Shown here piece after piece: positions 28,261 to 36,855 of a DNA stretch of 64,000 nt. The stretch lies in contig NZ_CDDH01000002.1 in assembly GCF_000819725.1 (NCBI RefSeq), forward strand, positions 1 through 64,000, read 5' to 3'. Within the stretch, counting starts at the first letter, position 1. Every line of letters starts with the position of its first letter. Under the pieces are notes generated by a model that searched no databases, was not told the origin of the DNA, and worked only from the letters and a program-made list of their open reading frames with translations. Made by a program: the position numbers and the translations under genes. This stretch comes from Aeromonas australiensis (lineage in GTDB: Bacteria > Pseudomonadota > Gammaproteobacteria > Enterobacterales > Aeromonadaceae).

Positions 28261-28791
28261 TTAGTCGTTGTTGAAAAAGTCTTCGCCCACATGATCACCG
28301 GCACCGCCGATGGCGCGATAGACCAGTTTGCCGGCTGCCTGTTCGCGGTGATCCACCAGCGAAACCGAGGGCTGGCCATTCACGGCGTGACGCTTGCCAA
28401 GGAAGATGGCCATGGGAACCCCCAGATTGGAGATACCGCTGGTGATCCAGAGGCGATTGAAGTCGTAGGAGCCGCCGATGAACTCCAGCTGGGCCAGGCC
28501 GGTATCGAGGCCGGTCAGATAGAAGTTCATGGCACTTTCGTCAGGAAAGAGGTGCACCAGCACATAGGCGTAGCGCAATTCATTTACCAACTCCTTTAGG
28601 TTAAAAGTACCTGTCTCGCTACAGGAGAGCGGCAGTTCGCCGTCATAGTGGTGAACCTTGAGGTTGTTGGGGTCTTCATCGTAGGCGGGCTGATAGCGGA
28701 CAAAAGCAGAGGTATCAGGCAGTTCATAACGCACTCTGACCACACGTAACTCGGCCACCAGAGACTTGATATCCAGCTCGTCATTCATCAT
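28261..28791 (-). CDS. Conserved hypothetical protein co-transcribed with the BCCT transporter
   Basis: I do not recognise this 176-residue protein. It has no signal peptide or membrane helix, so it is cytosolic. It is acidic, with alternating strand-like segments (VVRVRYELPDTSAFVRYQPAYDED, YAYVLVHLFPDESAMNFYLTG, FIGGSYDFNRLWITSGISNLGVPMAIFLG). Its stop is 9 bp before the transporter start, and its own start has GGAG upstream. It could be a regulatory partner of the transporter, comparable to the cytosolic C-terminal domains found on long BetT proteins, but I have no sequence match to support that. Confidence 0.6.
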   Translation of the reverse strand: MMNDELDIKSLVAELRVVRVRYELPDTSAFVRYQPAYDEDPNNLKVHHYDGELPLSCSETGTFNLKELVNELRYAYVLVHLFPDESAMNFYLTGLDTGLAQLEFIGGSYDFNRLWITSGISNLGVPMAIFLGKRHAVNGQPSVSLVDHREQAAGKLVYRAIGGAGDHVGEDFFNND

Positions 28792-28951
28792 TTAGCTCCT
28801 CAAATGTCAGGGTGAATTCCGTGAAATGTCCGACAACCTAACACAGAATTAATTAGAGCAGAAATGATTACAGCAAAAACAATATTGACCTTGTGACGAA
28901 TTGGGCGGAAAATTTTGCGCCTCTCCATAGCCCTCCAATGACGCACACCCC

Positions 28952-29431
28952 ATGGAAAAACATGATGAAGTGCTGGTCGCCCTGCGCCAGATTATTCGTG
29001 CCATCGACATGCACTCCAAGCGCTTAATCAAAGAAGCCGGGCTCACCTCCCCGCAACTCTTGCTGCTCAAAGGGATCGACGAGCTGGGACAGATCTCCAT
29101 GCGCCAGTTGGCCGATCACACCAACATGAGCCAAGCTACCGCCACCACCATCATGGACCGATTGGAGAGCCGCCAACTGGTGCAGCGCGTTCGCAGCAAT
29201 ACCGACAAGCGCAAGGTGCACGCGACACTGACTGACGCAGGCCGCGCCCTGTTGGCTCAAGCCCCGACCCCGCTGCAAGAGCGCTTCATTCAGCGTTTTC
29301 AGGCACTGGAAGCGTGGGAGCAAACCCTGCTGCTCTCCTCCCTGCAACGCATCTCCACCATGATGAATGCCGACGAGATAGATGCCGCTCCGGTCCTGAG
29401 CGTCAGACCCCTCACCGAAGAGCAGGCATAA
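28952..29431 (+). CDS. MarR-family transcriptional regulator
   Basis: A 159-residue winged-helix regulator with the MarR layout: dimer helix at the N-terminus, helix-turn-helix ISMRQLADHTNMSQATATTIMDRLESRQLV and wing RVRSNTDKRKVHATLTDAGRALL. It is divergent from the hypothetical/BCCT pair across about 160 bp of AT-rich DNA, the usual place for an operator serving both directions. MarR proteins of the EctR type regulate compatible-solute genes, so control of the transporter is a reasonable inference. Confidence 0.88.
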   Translation: MEKHDEVLVALRQIIRAIDMHSKRLIKEAGLTSPQLLLLKGIDELGQISMRQLADHTNMSQATATTIMDRLESRQLVQRVRSNTDKRKVHATLTDAGRALLAQAPTPLQERFIQRFQALEAWEQTLLLSSLQRISTMMNADEIDAAPVLSVRPLTEEQA

Positions 29432-29453
29432 GCGGCTGAACAATTTCAGGTAT

Positions 29454-29481
29454 AAAAAAGCTCCCGACCGGGAGCTTTTTT
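29454..29481. terminator. Bidirectional terminator between marR-like gene and yjaG
   Basis: AAAAAAGCTCCCG and CGGGAGCTTTTTT form a strong stem with tracts on both sides. Confidence 0.9.
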
Positions 29482-29501
29482 ATACCTGGGGCCACAGAGG
29501 A

Positions 29502-30083
29502 TTACTCTTCCAGGCTGATCCCGATATTGGAAACGCCATCCTGAGAGGCGAAGGTTCTGATAGCCAGGATACGGTCACTGTCACGCTCATGGGCCACCCG
29601 CTTGAGCAGCTCAACCTGAAACTCCAGCTCGGCTTCCATGTACGCGTGCTCGTAGAGTTCCTCTTCGGTCAGATCCCGCTCCTCCAGCAGCTCGATAAAA
29701 CCGGCCACGGTACCCACTGACGCATGGCTGGCATCGTTGGCCTCTTCGCCGACCCGGCAGATCACCGAGTTATAGGCGCAGCCCAGCGCAACGCAGGCAT
29801 CCAGCGCAGGATAGGCACCGTAGGATTCAAACTTGCGGGGATCCGGAATATGGGCCTCAAACTCTTCCAGGATGGAACCCAAATTGACTCTGGAACCCTT
29901 GACGGTGAGGTAGACCCACATCTGATCCAGCGCATGCCGGAAAGCGCCAGCATTGCCAAAACCGGAGGCCTGACAGAACAGGGCATAGTTGGGGTACATG
30001 CGCTCTGCCAGCGCCAGGGTGTAGACGGTCTGTTGCCAAGGCTGTAGCTCGGCCAGTCGCTTATAAAACTTGTCACCAAACAC
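29502..30083 (-). CDS. yjaG: YjaG family protein (DUF416)
   Basis: The 193-residue protein matches the DUF416/YjaG family in length and motifs: LQPWQQTVYTLALAERMYPNYALFCQ at the start, LDQMWVYLTVKG, and YPALDACVALGCAYNSV in the middle. The family is helical, cytosolic and of unknown function. The start is a GTG preceded at a distance by AAGGA. It is divergent from the dehydrogenase gene. Confidence 0.85.
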   Translation of the reverse strand: MFGDKFYKRLAELQPWQQTVYTLALAERMYPNYALFCQASGFGNAGAFRHALDQMWVYLTVKGSRVNLGSILEEFEAHIPDPRKFESYGAYPALDACVALGCAYNSVICRVGEEANDASHASVGTVAGFIELLEERDLTEEELYEHAYMEAELEFQVELLKRVAHERDSDRILAIRTFASQDGVSNIGISLEE

Positions 30084-30245
30084 TGGAGTCGGATCCTTTG
30101 CAAAATGTGGGGCAGATTGTAGCCCACGAGGGGCGCGGCGAAAACGAAAAAGCGCCCTGGTCGGCTATGTTGCAATATGAAGTCAGGTAAGATGGATCGA
30201 GAGCGGCATCTTGTCGCGCCGCAAATTCTGATAAGGAACAAGAGT

Positions 30246-31190
30246 ATGAGCCAACGTACCCTTCTTTTGCTCAGCCAGGATAATGCTCACTACGAACGCC
30301 TGCTCAAGGCCGCCCACCTCCCCCATTTACGCATTCTGCGGGCCGACAATCAGAGCGAGGCCGAACAGCTGATCGGTGAGGCTCATATCCTGATGGCCGA
30401 GCCGGCCCGCGCCAAGCCACTGCTGCCAAAAGCGGATAAACTGCGCTGGCTTCAGTCGACCTATGCCGGTGTGGATGTACTGCTCGACTCGGACAGCCGG
30501 CGCGACTACCAGCTCACCAATGTCCGCGGCATCTTCGGCCCGCTGATGAGCGAGTATGTCTTTGGCCACTTGCTGAATTTGACCCGCCAATTGCCCCGCT
30601 ATCGGGAACAGCAGAAACAGAGAGTATGGCAAAGCCACCCCTATCAAGGGCTAGAGGGAAAAACCATGCTGATCTTGGGAACCGGTAGCATAGGCCAGCA
30701 TATCGCCCACACCGGCAAACATTTCGGCATGAAAGTACTGGGCATCAGCCGAACCGGTCGGGAGCGCGCCAGTTTTGATCAGGTCTACCAACTGCCTGCA
30801 CTCAACAAAATCCTGACCCAAGCAGATGTGATCGTCAGCGTGCTGCCTGCCACCCGTGATACCCGCCACCTGTTCAATACCGCCCGCTTCGAGCATTGCA
30901 AGCCGAGCGCCATCCTGTTCAACGTTGGCCGTGGCAGCGCCGTTCACTCGGGTGATCTGCTCGTGGCACTGCGCACCGGCAAGCTGGCCATGGCAGTGCT
31001 CGATGTGTTCGAACAGGAGCCACTTCCCGCCGATAGCCCGCTGTGGGGACAACCCAACCTCATTGTCACTCCCCACAACAGTGCCTACAGCTTCCCGGAA
31101 GATGTAGCACAGATCTTTGTCCGCAATTACATCCGCTTTCTCGACGGCCAACCACTGGATGGCCGAATCGACTTCGACAAGGGCTATTAA
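30246..31190 (+). CDS. D-2-hydroxyacid dehydrogenase family protein
   Basis: A 314-residue NAD(P)-dependent dehydrogenase of the D-isomer 2-hydroxyacid family. The cofactor motif is LILGTGSIGQHIA; VLPATRDTRHLF, the catalytic Arg in LFNVGRGSAVH, the Glu in FEQEPLP and the His in VTPHNSAYS are all present. It looks like the short glyoxylate/hydroxypyruvate reductase-like group. The ATG at 30246 has AAGGAAC upstream; an earlier ATG at 30177 adds a non-conserved leader. The physiological substrate is unknown. A terminator follows. Confidence 0.9.
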   Translation: MSQRTLLLLSQDNAHYERLLKAAHLPHLRILRADNQSEAEQLIGEAHILMAEPARAKPLLPKADKLRWLQSTYAGVDVLLDSDSRRDYQLTNVRGIFGPLMSEYVFGHLLNLTRQLPRYREQQKQRVWQSHPYQGLEGKTMLILGTGSIGQHIAHTGKHFGMKVLGISRTGRERASFDQVYQLPALNKILTQADVIVSVLPATRDTRHLFNTARFEHCKPSAILFNVGRGSAVHSGDLLVALRTGKLAMAVLDVFEQEPLPADSPLWGQPNLIVTPHNSAYSFPEDVAQIFVRNYIRFLDGQPLDGRIDFDKGY

Positions 31191-31206
31191 CCCCGATTGA
31201 GGATGA

Positions 31207-31236
31207 AAAAGCCCCGTCATTTTGACGGGGCCTTTG
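31207..31236. terminator. Terminator of the dehydrogenase gene
   Basis: AAAAAGCCCCGTCA and TGACGGGGCCTTT form the stem. It may also serve the convergent mepM. Confidence 0.8.
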
Positions 31237-31261
31237 CATTTTCGAACATCAAAAACAGAGC

Positions 31262-32599
31262 TCAACCTGCAGCCAGTTCCTTGCGATAGTTTTGCACCTT
31301 GGCCAGGAACTGGCGACGCTCCTTGCCACTGAGCGGTTCAGCCATCGGTAGCTTGGCGGTCATGGCATTGACCGGGCGGTTATTGATCCGCAGCTCATAG
31401 TGAAGGTGAGCACCGGTCGATCGACCCGTGTTACCAGAGAGGCCAATCTTGTCACCCATTTTTACCCGCTGCCCCGGCTTGACCAACAGCTTGCTCAGGT
31501 GCAGATAACGGGTAGAGAGAGTGCGGCCATGCTTGATGACGATATAAGTGCCCGCCAGTGGGTGGCTAGTCGCCTTTTGCACCACGCCGTCACCGGTCGC
31601 CAGTACAGGCGTCCCAACAGGCAGGGCAAAATCGGTCCCCTCATGAGGACGCACCAGACCGGTTACCGGATGTTTGCGAGCAGGGTTGAAATGGGAGCTT
31701 ATCCGATAGCGGCTGTGGGTAGGGTAGCGGCGGAAACCCCGCTCCAGGCTGTTACCCTGACCATCGTAATAGTTACCGTCATCGGAGAGCCAGGCCGACA
31801 CCGTCTTGCCCTGGCTCATCATTTCTACCCCCAGCAACTGGCTATTGCCAGTGCTCTTGCCTTCAACAGTTTCCTGACGAACCAGCACCTTGAAGGTGTC
31901 ACCTTTCTTCAGATCCTGGGCAAAATTCATCCGCCACTGAAACAGGTTGGCAATCTTCTGGATATGGCTGGCAGGAATCCCCGCATTACGGGCACTGACA
32001 TAGAAGCTGCCGTTGATCACCCCGTTGTAACGCTGCGATTGCCACTCGACCTTCTCATTGATCATGGAGGCACTATAGACATCATCACTGCGTGCCATCA
32101 CCAACGTCTGCTTGATGTTCAGGCGGATCTTGAGCTGCTGCAGGATGTTGTCCTGATCGATCAGCAGCTCGATATTCTGGCCCGGCTTGAGGCGCGCCAG
32201 ATACTTCTTGTTGTCAGCATCCAGCACCTTGTAGAGGGTGGTGGTGGAGAGACCGAGATTGTTAAAAATGGCGGTCAGGTTTTCGCCGTTACGAACCCAG
32301 TAATCCTGCCACTGGGGGGCGGTGTCAACCGGGATATCATCATCCGGCGCACTCTGATCAACCAGTTCGTGATCGGGAATTTCGTTAAAGTCGGTGTTGT
32401 TTTCGTTGGTTGCCGTACCGGCGGTATCAATGGGTAACTCAAGACGCAGTGGCCGCTCAAGGATGTCACCCGGAGCTGGCAATAATGCCACTGCTGACAG
32501 GGTCATGGCCGTCAGCATCAGCATGGCGTAAAAGTGTTTGCGGGGAACCGGTGGTTCCCAATTGGCAGCCTGAACTACCAAGGGACGGAGACGTTTCAT
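31262..32599 (-). CDS. mepM: Murein DD-endopeptidase MepM-like (M23, OapA/LysM region)
   Basis: A 445-residue inner-membrane-anchored peptidase that cleaves D-Ala-mDAP cross-links during wall growth. One membrane segment is at about 22-42 (FYAMLMLTAMTLSAVALL). Residues 95-170 form the LysM-like/OapA part (WQDYWVRNGENLTAIFNNLGLS). The M23 domain contains RPHEGTDFALP with the first zinc ligands and the HLHYEL motif. Zinc dependence is notable because the zinc-uptake genes lie 4 kb away; in Escherichia coli mepM is directly next to znuA. Here three genes have come between them. Confidence 0.93.
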   Translation of the reverse strand: MKRLRPLVVQAANWEPPVPRKHFYAMLMLTAMTLSAVALLPAPGDILERPLRLELPIDTAGTATNENNTDFNEIPDHELVDQSAPDDDIPVDTAPQWQDYWVRNGENLTAIFNNLGLSTTTLYKVLDADNKKYLARLKPGQNIELLIDQDNILQQLKIRLNIKQTLVMARSDDVYSASMINEKVEWQSQRYNGVINGSFYVSARNAGIPASHIQKIANLFQWRMNFAQDLKKGDTFKVLVRQETVEGKSTGNSQLLGVEMMSQGKTVSAWLSDDGNYYDGQGNSLERGFRRYPTHSRYRISSHFNPARKHPVTGLVRPHEGTDFALPVGTPVLATGDGVVQKATSHPLAGTYIVIKHGRTLSTRYLHLSKLLVKPGQRVKMGDKIGLSGNTGRSTGAHLHYELRINNRPVNAMTAKLPMAEPLSGKERRQFLAKVQNYRKELAAG

Positions 32600-32859
32600 C
32601 CGCTATCCTGTATTTAGATCTAAAGAGTGTCAGTTGCGATGTCAGTTGTGACAGAACCGTATAAAACTATTTGTTGGACACAAAAAGTTACAAATAGTTC
32701 ATCACAATCTGCATGAACCTCACATTTTATGCATAACCCGCCCGGATGGGCAGAAATGATCGTCTTTTTTAACCATTTTTTCCTATTTTTAAGAACCGGG
32801 TCGGATTCGACTCTGAATAAAAACCCAATATGTTGCGATAACTTTTCCATGGGGTGGAT

Positions 32860-34158
32860 ATGTCGTTAGCAAAACTGTTAACCAGAATAATTATCGTCCT
32901 GTTCCTGATCGGTGCGGCGCTGCTGTTTGCGCTGGAAGTCACAACAGTCCGCCAATCCATCCTCGACCAGATGTCAGCCAACCTGGAAACAGCCATCACA
33001 GCGCTCGGGCTGGTGCTGCAAGGCACCCTGCTCAATGACGACAATGTGCTGGCCGAGACCATCGTCAATGCCATGTTCGATGGCGGCTTCGTCAGCTCGG
33101 TCACCCTGATCGACCCTGATGGCCAGTTGCTGTTTCAAAAGGTCTTTCACTCTACCCAGCAAAATGTCCCCGGCTGGCTTCCCTCGGTTATCGGCATGCC
33201 CCCCGTCAAGATTGAGCAAGAGTTGACCGATGGCTGGCGCATGCTGGGCACTCTGACCCTTGAAGGACATAGCGGCTACGCCTATCAGCATCTGTGGAAT
33301 GCCATCAGCCGCACCGGTCTGGCGTTGCTGGCGGGCCTCGTCGTATTTACCCTGATCATCTCCCTGGTATGCAGACGCCTGCTGCAGCCCCTGGAGCAGA
33401 TCAACCTGCAGCTGATCCGCATCCGCAAACACCAGTTCAACAGCACCCTGCCCACCCCCTGGTTGCAAGACCTCAAAGAGGTGGCACTTTCCATCAACCA
33501 ATTGGTTTCCGAACGAAAACGGGATCTGCTGCAGCAACGACTCAAGATCACCCAGCTGGGAAAACAGCTGCCACTGACGACCCCACAGCCGCTGCAAGGA
33601 GTGAGCCCGCTGCCGGAAGGTGGGCAACTGCAAAAATTTGTCTCCACCCAAGGGGAGATCGCACTCTATCAGCGTTTCTTGCCCAACCAGCCCCTCGGTG
33701 CCGACAGCAATCTCGCTACCATCCAGAGCGAGCTGCAGCAGTGGCAGCACTCTCATATAGAAGGGATCTTGCTGCCCCTCTCCCTGCTCAATCACCCACA
33801 ATGGTCAGAGATCGCCCCTCTGCTAAGTCAGGGTCGAGGCAAAACACTGGATTGGCGCTGGGATGTGGCCACATTCCCCGCCCACGGCCAGTCCATCCTG
33901 GCCGCGCTACAGGAGCAGGGCTATGAACTCGCCTTCAGTGCCATTCCCCTCAATGCGGATACCTTCAATCAACTTGACCCGCTCAATCCCATCTTTATCA
34001 GCTGCCAACTGACCGATGCGCCGCTCTACTGGAATCTGCTCTCCCAGACCATGCATGCGGCCGGCTATACCCTGCTGGCAGAATCGGGAGAGTGTCGCGA
34101 CATCGACAAACTGCGGACCTGGGGTATCGATGGTTATGCCAGGGAGGCGCAATCATGA
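32860..34158 (+). CDS. Short LapD-like receptor: periplasmic LapD/MoxY domain, HAMP, degenerate EAL, no GGDEF
   Basis: A 432-residue inner-membrane protein. TM1 is about 8-26 and TM2 about 152-171. The periplasmic part has the LapD hallmarks VPGW (Trp106, at the position used by LapD to hold LapG) and HSGYAYQHLW before TM2. A HAMP-type region (172-224, RRLLQPLEQINLQLIRIRK) follows. Canonical LapD then has GGDEF and EAL domains (about 650 residues); here only a short linker leads to a C-terminal domain with an EAL-like layout (QEQGYELAF, AAGYTLLAESGE, LRTWGIDGY) that lacks the EAL and DDFG motifs. It overlaps the next gene by 4 bp. The ATG at 32860 was chosen over a GTG at 32854. Confidence 0.8.
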   Translation: MSLAKLLTRIIIVLFLIGAALLFALEVTTVRQSILDQMSANLETAITALGLVLQGTLLNDDNVLAETIVNAMFDGGFVSSVTLIDPDGQLLFQKVFHSTQQNVPGWLPSVIGMPPVKIEQELTDGWRMLGTLTLEGHSGYAYQHLWNAISRTGLALLAGLVVFTLIISLVCRRLLQPLEQINLQLIRIRKHQFNSTLPTPWLQDLKEVALSINQLVSERKRDLLQQRLKITQLGKQLPLTTPQPLQGVSPLPEGGQLQKFVSTQGEIALYQRFLPNQPLGADSNLATIQSELQQWQHSHIEGILLPLSLLNHPQWSEIAPLLSQGRGKTLDWRWDVATFPAHGQSILAALQEQGYELAFSAIPLNADTFNQLDPLNPIFISCQLTDAPLYWNLLSQTMHAAGYTLLAESGECRDIDKLRTWGIDGYAREAQS

Positions 34159-35096
34159 AAAAGCTCGCCATACTGTTGCCCCTGCTGTGGCAACCCTGCC
34201 TGATGGCTGAAACCGTCACTATCACCACCGGGGGTGAGCAGGGGATTTATCACCAGATAACCAAAGAATTTTGCCGGTTGGCCCATGAGGTCGACGAGCA
34301 ACTTGCGTGCAAACTGCAGAGCTCATCGGGTTCCATAGAAAACCTGCAACGCCTGAAACGCGGTGAGGTCTCCTATGCCATGGTCCAGTCTGACTGGCTC
34401 TATCAGGCCAGCAAAGGCTTGGGCCCTTTTGCCACCCAGCCGCAACCTGAGCTGCGCGCCCTGTTTGCCACCCATGCCGAGCCCTTCACCATAGTGATCC
34501 GTGCCGATGGCGATATCACTTCGCTGGAACAGCTCAAGCTTGCCCCCATCGATATGGGGTTGAAGAGCTCGGGAACACGCCAGACGGCGCTGGCCCTGTT
34601 CAACACCTTGGGAGCGAAAGAGCAGGATCTCGATCTGAAAAGCATGGCCAACCTGCCGGATGCGCTTTGTAGCAAGCAGATCGACGCATTTGCACTGGTG
34701 ATGGGACATCCGAACCGGATTGTGCTCGACACCGCCAAACGTTGCGCTGTGACCTTCCTTCCGATAGATGGGACCGTGCGAGATCAACTGCTTAAGGGGG
34801 TCAAGTACTACCAACGCAGTCAGGTGCCCGCCCGCATCTACCCCGGCAATCTGAAGGCGACCCCCACCTTTGCCATTGCCGCCACCCTGGTCACCAATGC
34901 AAACATGCCGGAAGAGTCTGTCTATCGCCTGACCAAGGCCATGCTTACCCAGCAGACCAAATTCAATGAGCAGACTTATGGCTACGCCAATATGTTTCAC
35001 CGGGCACGCAATAAAACCGGCCCGGTGCTGAGCATTGAACAGCATCCGGGCGCGGCGAAATATTTCGAGGAGTTGAAAGCGGCAGGCAAGCTATAG
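34155..35096 (+). CDS. TAXI-family periplasmic solute-binding protein
   Basis: A 313-residue periplasmic protein with a signal peptide (1-18, CLMA-E). The mature start ETVTITTGGEQGIYHQITKEFCRLA and SSSGSIENLQRLKRGEVSYAMVQSDWLYQA are typical of TAXI (TRAP-associated extracytoplasmic immunogenic) receptors, as is DMGLKSSGTRQTAL. No TRAP permease gene is adjacent. Its ATGA overlap with the LapD-like gene indicates translational coupling, so it may be a ligand-sensing partner of that receptor rather than a transport component. Its 3' end overlaps that of convergent lapG by 6 bp. Confidence 0.88.
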   Translation: MKKLAILLPLLWQPCLMAETVTITTGGEQGIYHQITKEFCRLAHEVDEQLACKLQSSSGSIENLQRLKRGEVSYAMVQSDWLYQASKGLGPFATQPQPELRALFATHAEPFTIVIRADGDITSLEQLKLAPIDMGLKSSGTRQTALALFNTLGAKEQDLDLKSMANLPDALCSKQIDAFALVMGHPNRIVLDTAKRCAVTFLPIDGTVRDQLLKGVKYYQRSQVPARIYPGNLKATPTFAIAATLVTNANMPEESVYRLTKAMLTQQTKFNEQTYGYANMFHRARNKTGPVLSIEQHPGAAKYFEELKAAGKL

Positions 35097-35774
35097 CTGG
35101 CGGCGGGGGGAGCGCAGTTGCTCGCTGGAGAAGCGGGTCTGCATTGATGTCCACTGCGCCAAACGATCGGCACTCCCGGCCAGCGTCCCTTCCCGCCGTG
35201 ACTTCATGATCCAGATGCTTTTGGCATCGAAACTGTAAACGGGAATGAGATCGGTACGCTGGCTGCCCGGCAATATCCGGCTGTTGATATTGTCGAGCAC
35301 CAGCGGATCTGATTTGGGGGTCGGGAAGTAGAGCGTCACCATGTGAAACTGGTTATATGTAACCGCCTTGACATAGGCCAGCCGCAGCTTTTTCTCATCG
35401 ACACCCAGCTCCATCAGGGTGTAGTACTTGGCGATGCTGTAATCCTCGCAATCCCCACCCCGGGCGCCGATAAACTCCAGCGGATTGGCCCAGTAATCCT
35501 CATCCCCCCACAGCTTGGGATCCTCGCTGTAGGTCAGATTGTTGAAGTAGTTGTTCACCAGCTCGATCTTCTGCTGGTCAGTTGTACCCGCTCTGGGGGT
35601 GAGCAGACGAGAAAATGCCTCGGCCCGCTGAATAACGCGGCCGCCATACACCTCTTGTAACTTGGCCTGCAGAGACGGATTGGCAATATATTCAGAAAGA
35701 CGCGATGCCTGCACGCTGGCGCAATATAGCGCCAGAGTGCAGGCCGGGATCAACAACCATTTCATACCGGACAC
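35091..35774 (-). CDS. LapG-like periplasmic cysteine protease (transglutaminase-like, BTLCP)
   Basis: A 227-residue exported protease with a signal peptide (about 1-23). The Cys-His-Asp triad is visible as GGDCEDYS (Cys109), NQFHMV (His144) and LVLDNIN (Asp161), the signature of bacterial transglutaminase-like cysteine peptidases. LapG cuts large surface adhesins near their N-terminus unless held by LapD. Here it is convergent with a LapD-like gene, which supports this role. No LapA-like adhesin or its type I secretion genes are in the window. Confidence 0.9.
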   Translation of the reverse strand: MSGMKWLLIPACTLALYCASVQASRLSEYIANPSLQAKLQEVYGGRVIQRAEAFSRLLTPRAGTTDQQKIELVNNYFNNLTYSEDPKLWGDEDYWANPLEFIGARGGDCEDYSIAKYYTLMELGVDEKKLRLAYVKAVTYNQFHMVTLYFPTPKSDPLVLDNINSRILPGSQRTDLIPVYSFDAKSIWIMKSRREGTLAGSADRLAQWTSMQTRFSSEQLRSPRRQL

Positions 35775-35832
35775 TCCATGTCAGATGCTGGAGGTCAGTA
35801 TAGTCCCTTCGGATGAGAGGCTCAGCCGCTGA

Positions 35833-36762
35833 TCAGCGACACTGGGCAAATGCGTCAGCCAGCTGTTGCATGAATTGGGGATAACCATCCGGACCGAGCG
35901 GCACCTGTTCACCCACCTCATCCAGCAACAGCACCTTGGCGCCGGTATTGCGCGCCACCGATTCGATCACTGCCGGTGAAAATTGCGGCTCGGCATAGAT
36001 ACAGCTGGCCTGCTTCTCTTCCAATGCCTTGCGGATCTCCACTAGCGTCTTGGCACCGGGACGGCGCTCAGGGCTGACGGTAAAGTGACCCTTTGAACTC
36101 ATGCCGTAGTGGCGCTCCCAGTAGCCATATGCCTCGTGGAAGACAAAGTACCCCTTCTGGTTCACTGCCTTCATCTGGCCGGCAATCACCTTGTCCTTGG
36201 CATCCACTTTCGCGTCAAAGGTTGCAAGATTGGCGGCATAGCGGGCTTGATTGGCAGGATCCAGCTTACCCAATTCGCTTGCGATCGCCTTGGCAATCAC
36301 CTTGGCCTGGGTGGGGCCAAGCCAGATATGGGGATCGACCCCTTCGTGATGATGTCCCTCATGCCCTTCATCATGGTCGTGGGCAGCGTGGTCATGATCG
36401 TGCGCATCATGATCATGGGTGTCATGGCTATCCTGAGTCGCATAGTTGAACAGCGGCATTCCCTCAACCTGAGTCAGGGCCAAAGCATGGGGATGATTGG
36501 CCAGCGGCTTGGCCATAAACCCTTCCAGCTCGGGGCCAACCCAGACCACCAGATCGGCACCGTTGATGCTGCGAATATCGGAAGGACGCAGGGAGAAATC
36601 GTGGGGAGAGGCGCCGGTCGGCAACAACACCTTGGGCTCGCTCACCCCGTCGGTGATCGCCGCAGCGATGAAGCCAAGGGGCTTGATGGTGGTAAGTACC
36701 TCAATGGCACGAACAGGCAAACTCACCGCCAGCAGGGCAGTGAAGAACGCAATAATTCTCAT
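35833..36762 (-). CDS. znuA: Zinc ABC transporter substrate-binding protein ZnuA
   Basis: A 309-residue cluster A-I periplasmic receptor for Zn2+. The signal peptide is 1-19. Zinc ligands lie in LPTGASPHDFSLRPSD, GVDPHIWLGP and FVFHEAYGYWERHYG. A His/Asp/Glu-rich loop at about 115-143 is the metal-gathering loop of high-affinity ZnuA proteins. It is divergent from znuCB, with two Zur-type palindromes in the 93-bp gap. Confidence 0.96.
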   Translation of the reverse strand: MRIIAFFTALLAVSLPVRAIEVLTTIKPLGFIAAAITDGVSEPKVLLPTGASPHDFSLRPSDIRSINGADLVVWVGPELEGFMAKPLANHPHALALTQVEGMPLFNYATQDSHDTHDHDAHDHDHAAHDHDEGHEGHHHEGVDPHIWLGPTQAKVIAKAIASELGKLDPANQARYAANLATFDAKVDAKDKVIAGQMKAVNQKGYFVFHEAYGYWERHYGMSSKGHFTVSPERRPGAKTLVEIRKALEEKQASCIYAEPQFSPAVIESVARNTGAKVLLLDEVGEQVPLGPDGYPQFMQQLADAFAQCR

Positions 36763-36789
36763 TAATGAATCTCGTCAGAGGGTGAGTAT

Positions 36790-36826
36790 GTGATAATATA
36801 ACAGCCACTTTTTGTTATATTATAAC
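36790..36826. promoter_or_regulatory. Two Zur operators in the znuA/znuC divergent promoter
   Basis: The palindrome GTTATATTATAAC (36814-36826) is perfect, and GTGATAATATAAC (36790-36802) differs at one position. Their centres are 24 bp apart. Both fit the core of the enterobacterial Zur box. Each lies near one of the two divergent genes, so zinc-loaded Zur can shut off both. Confidence 0.85.
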
Positions 36827-36855
36827 TCTCACTGGCTGTAAACCCCGGAGTTGTC

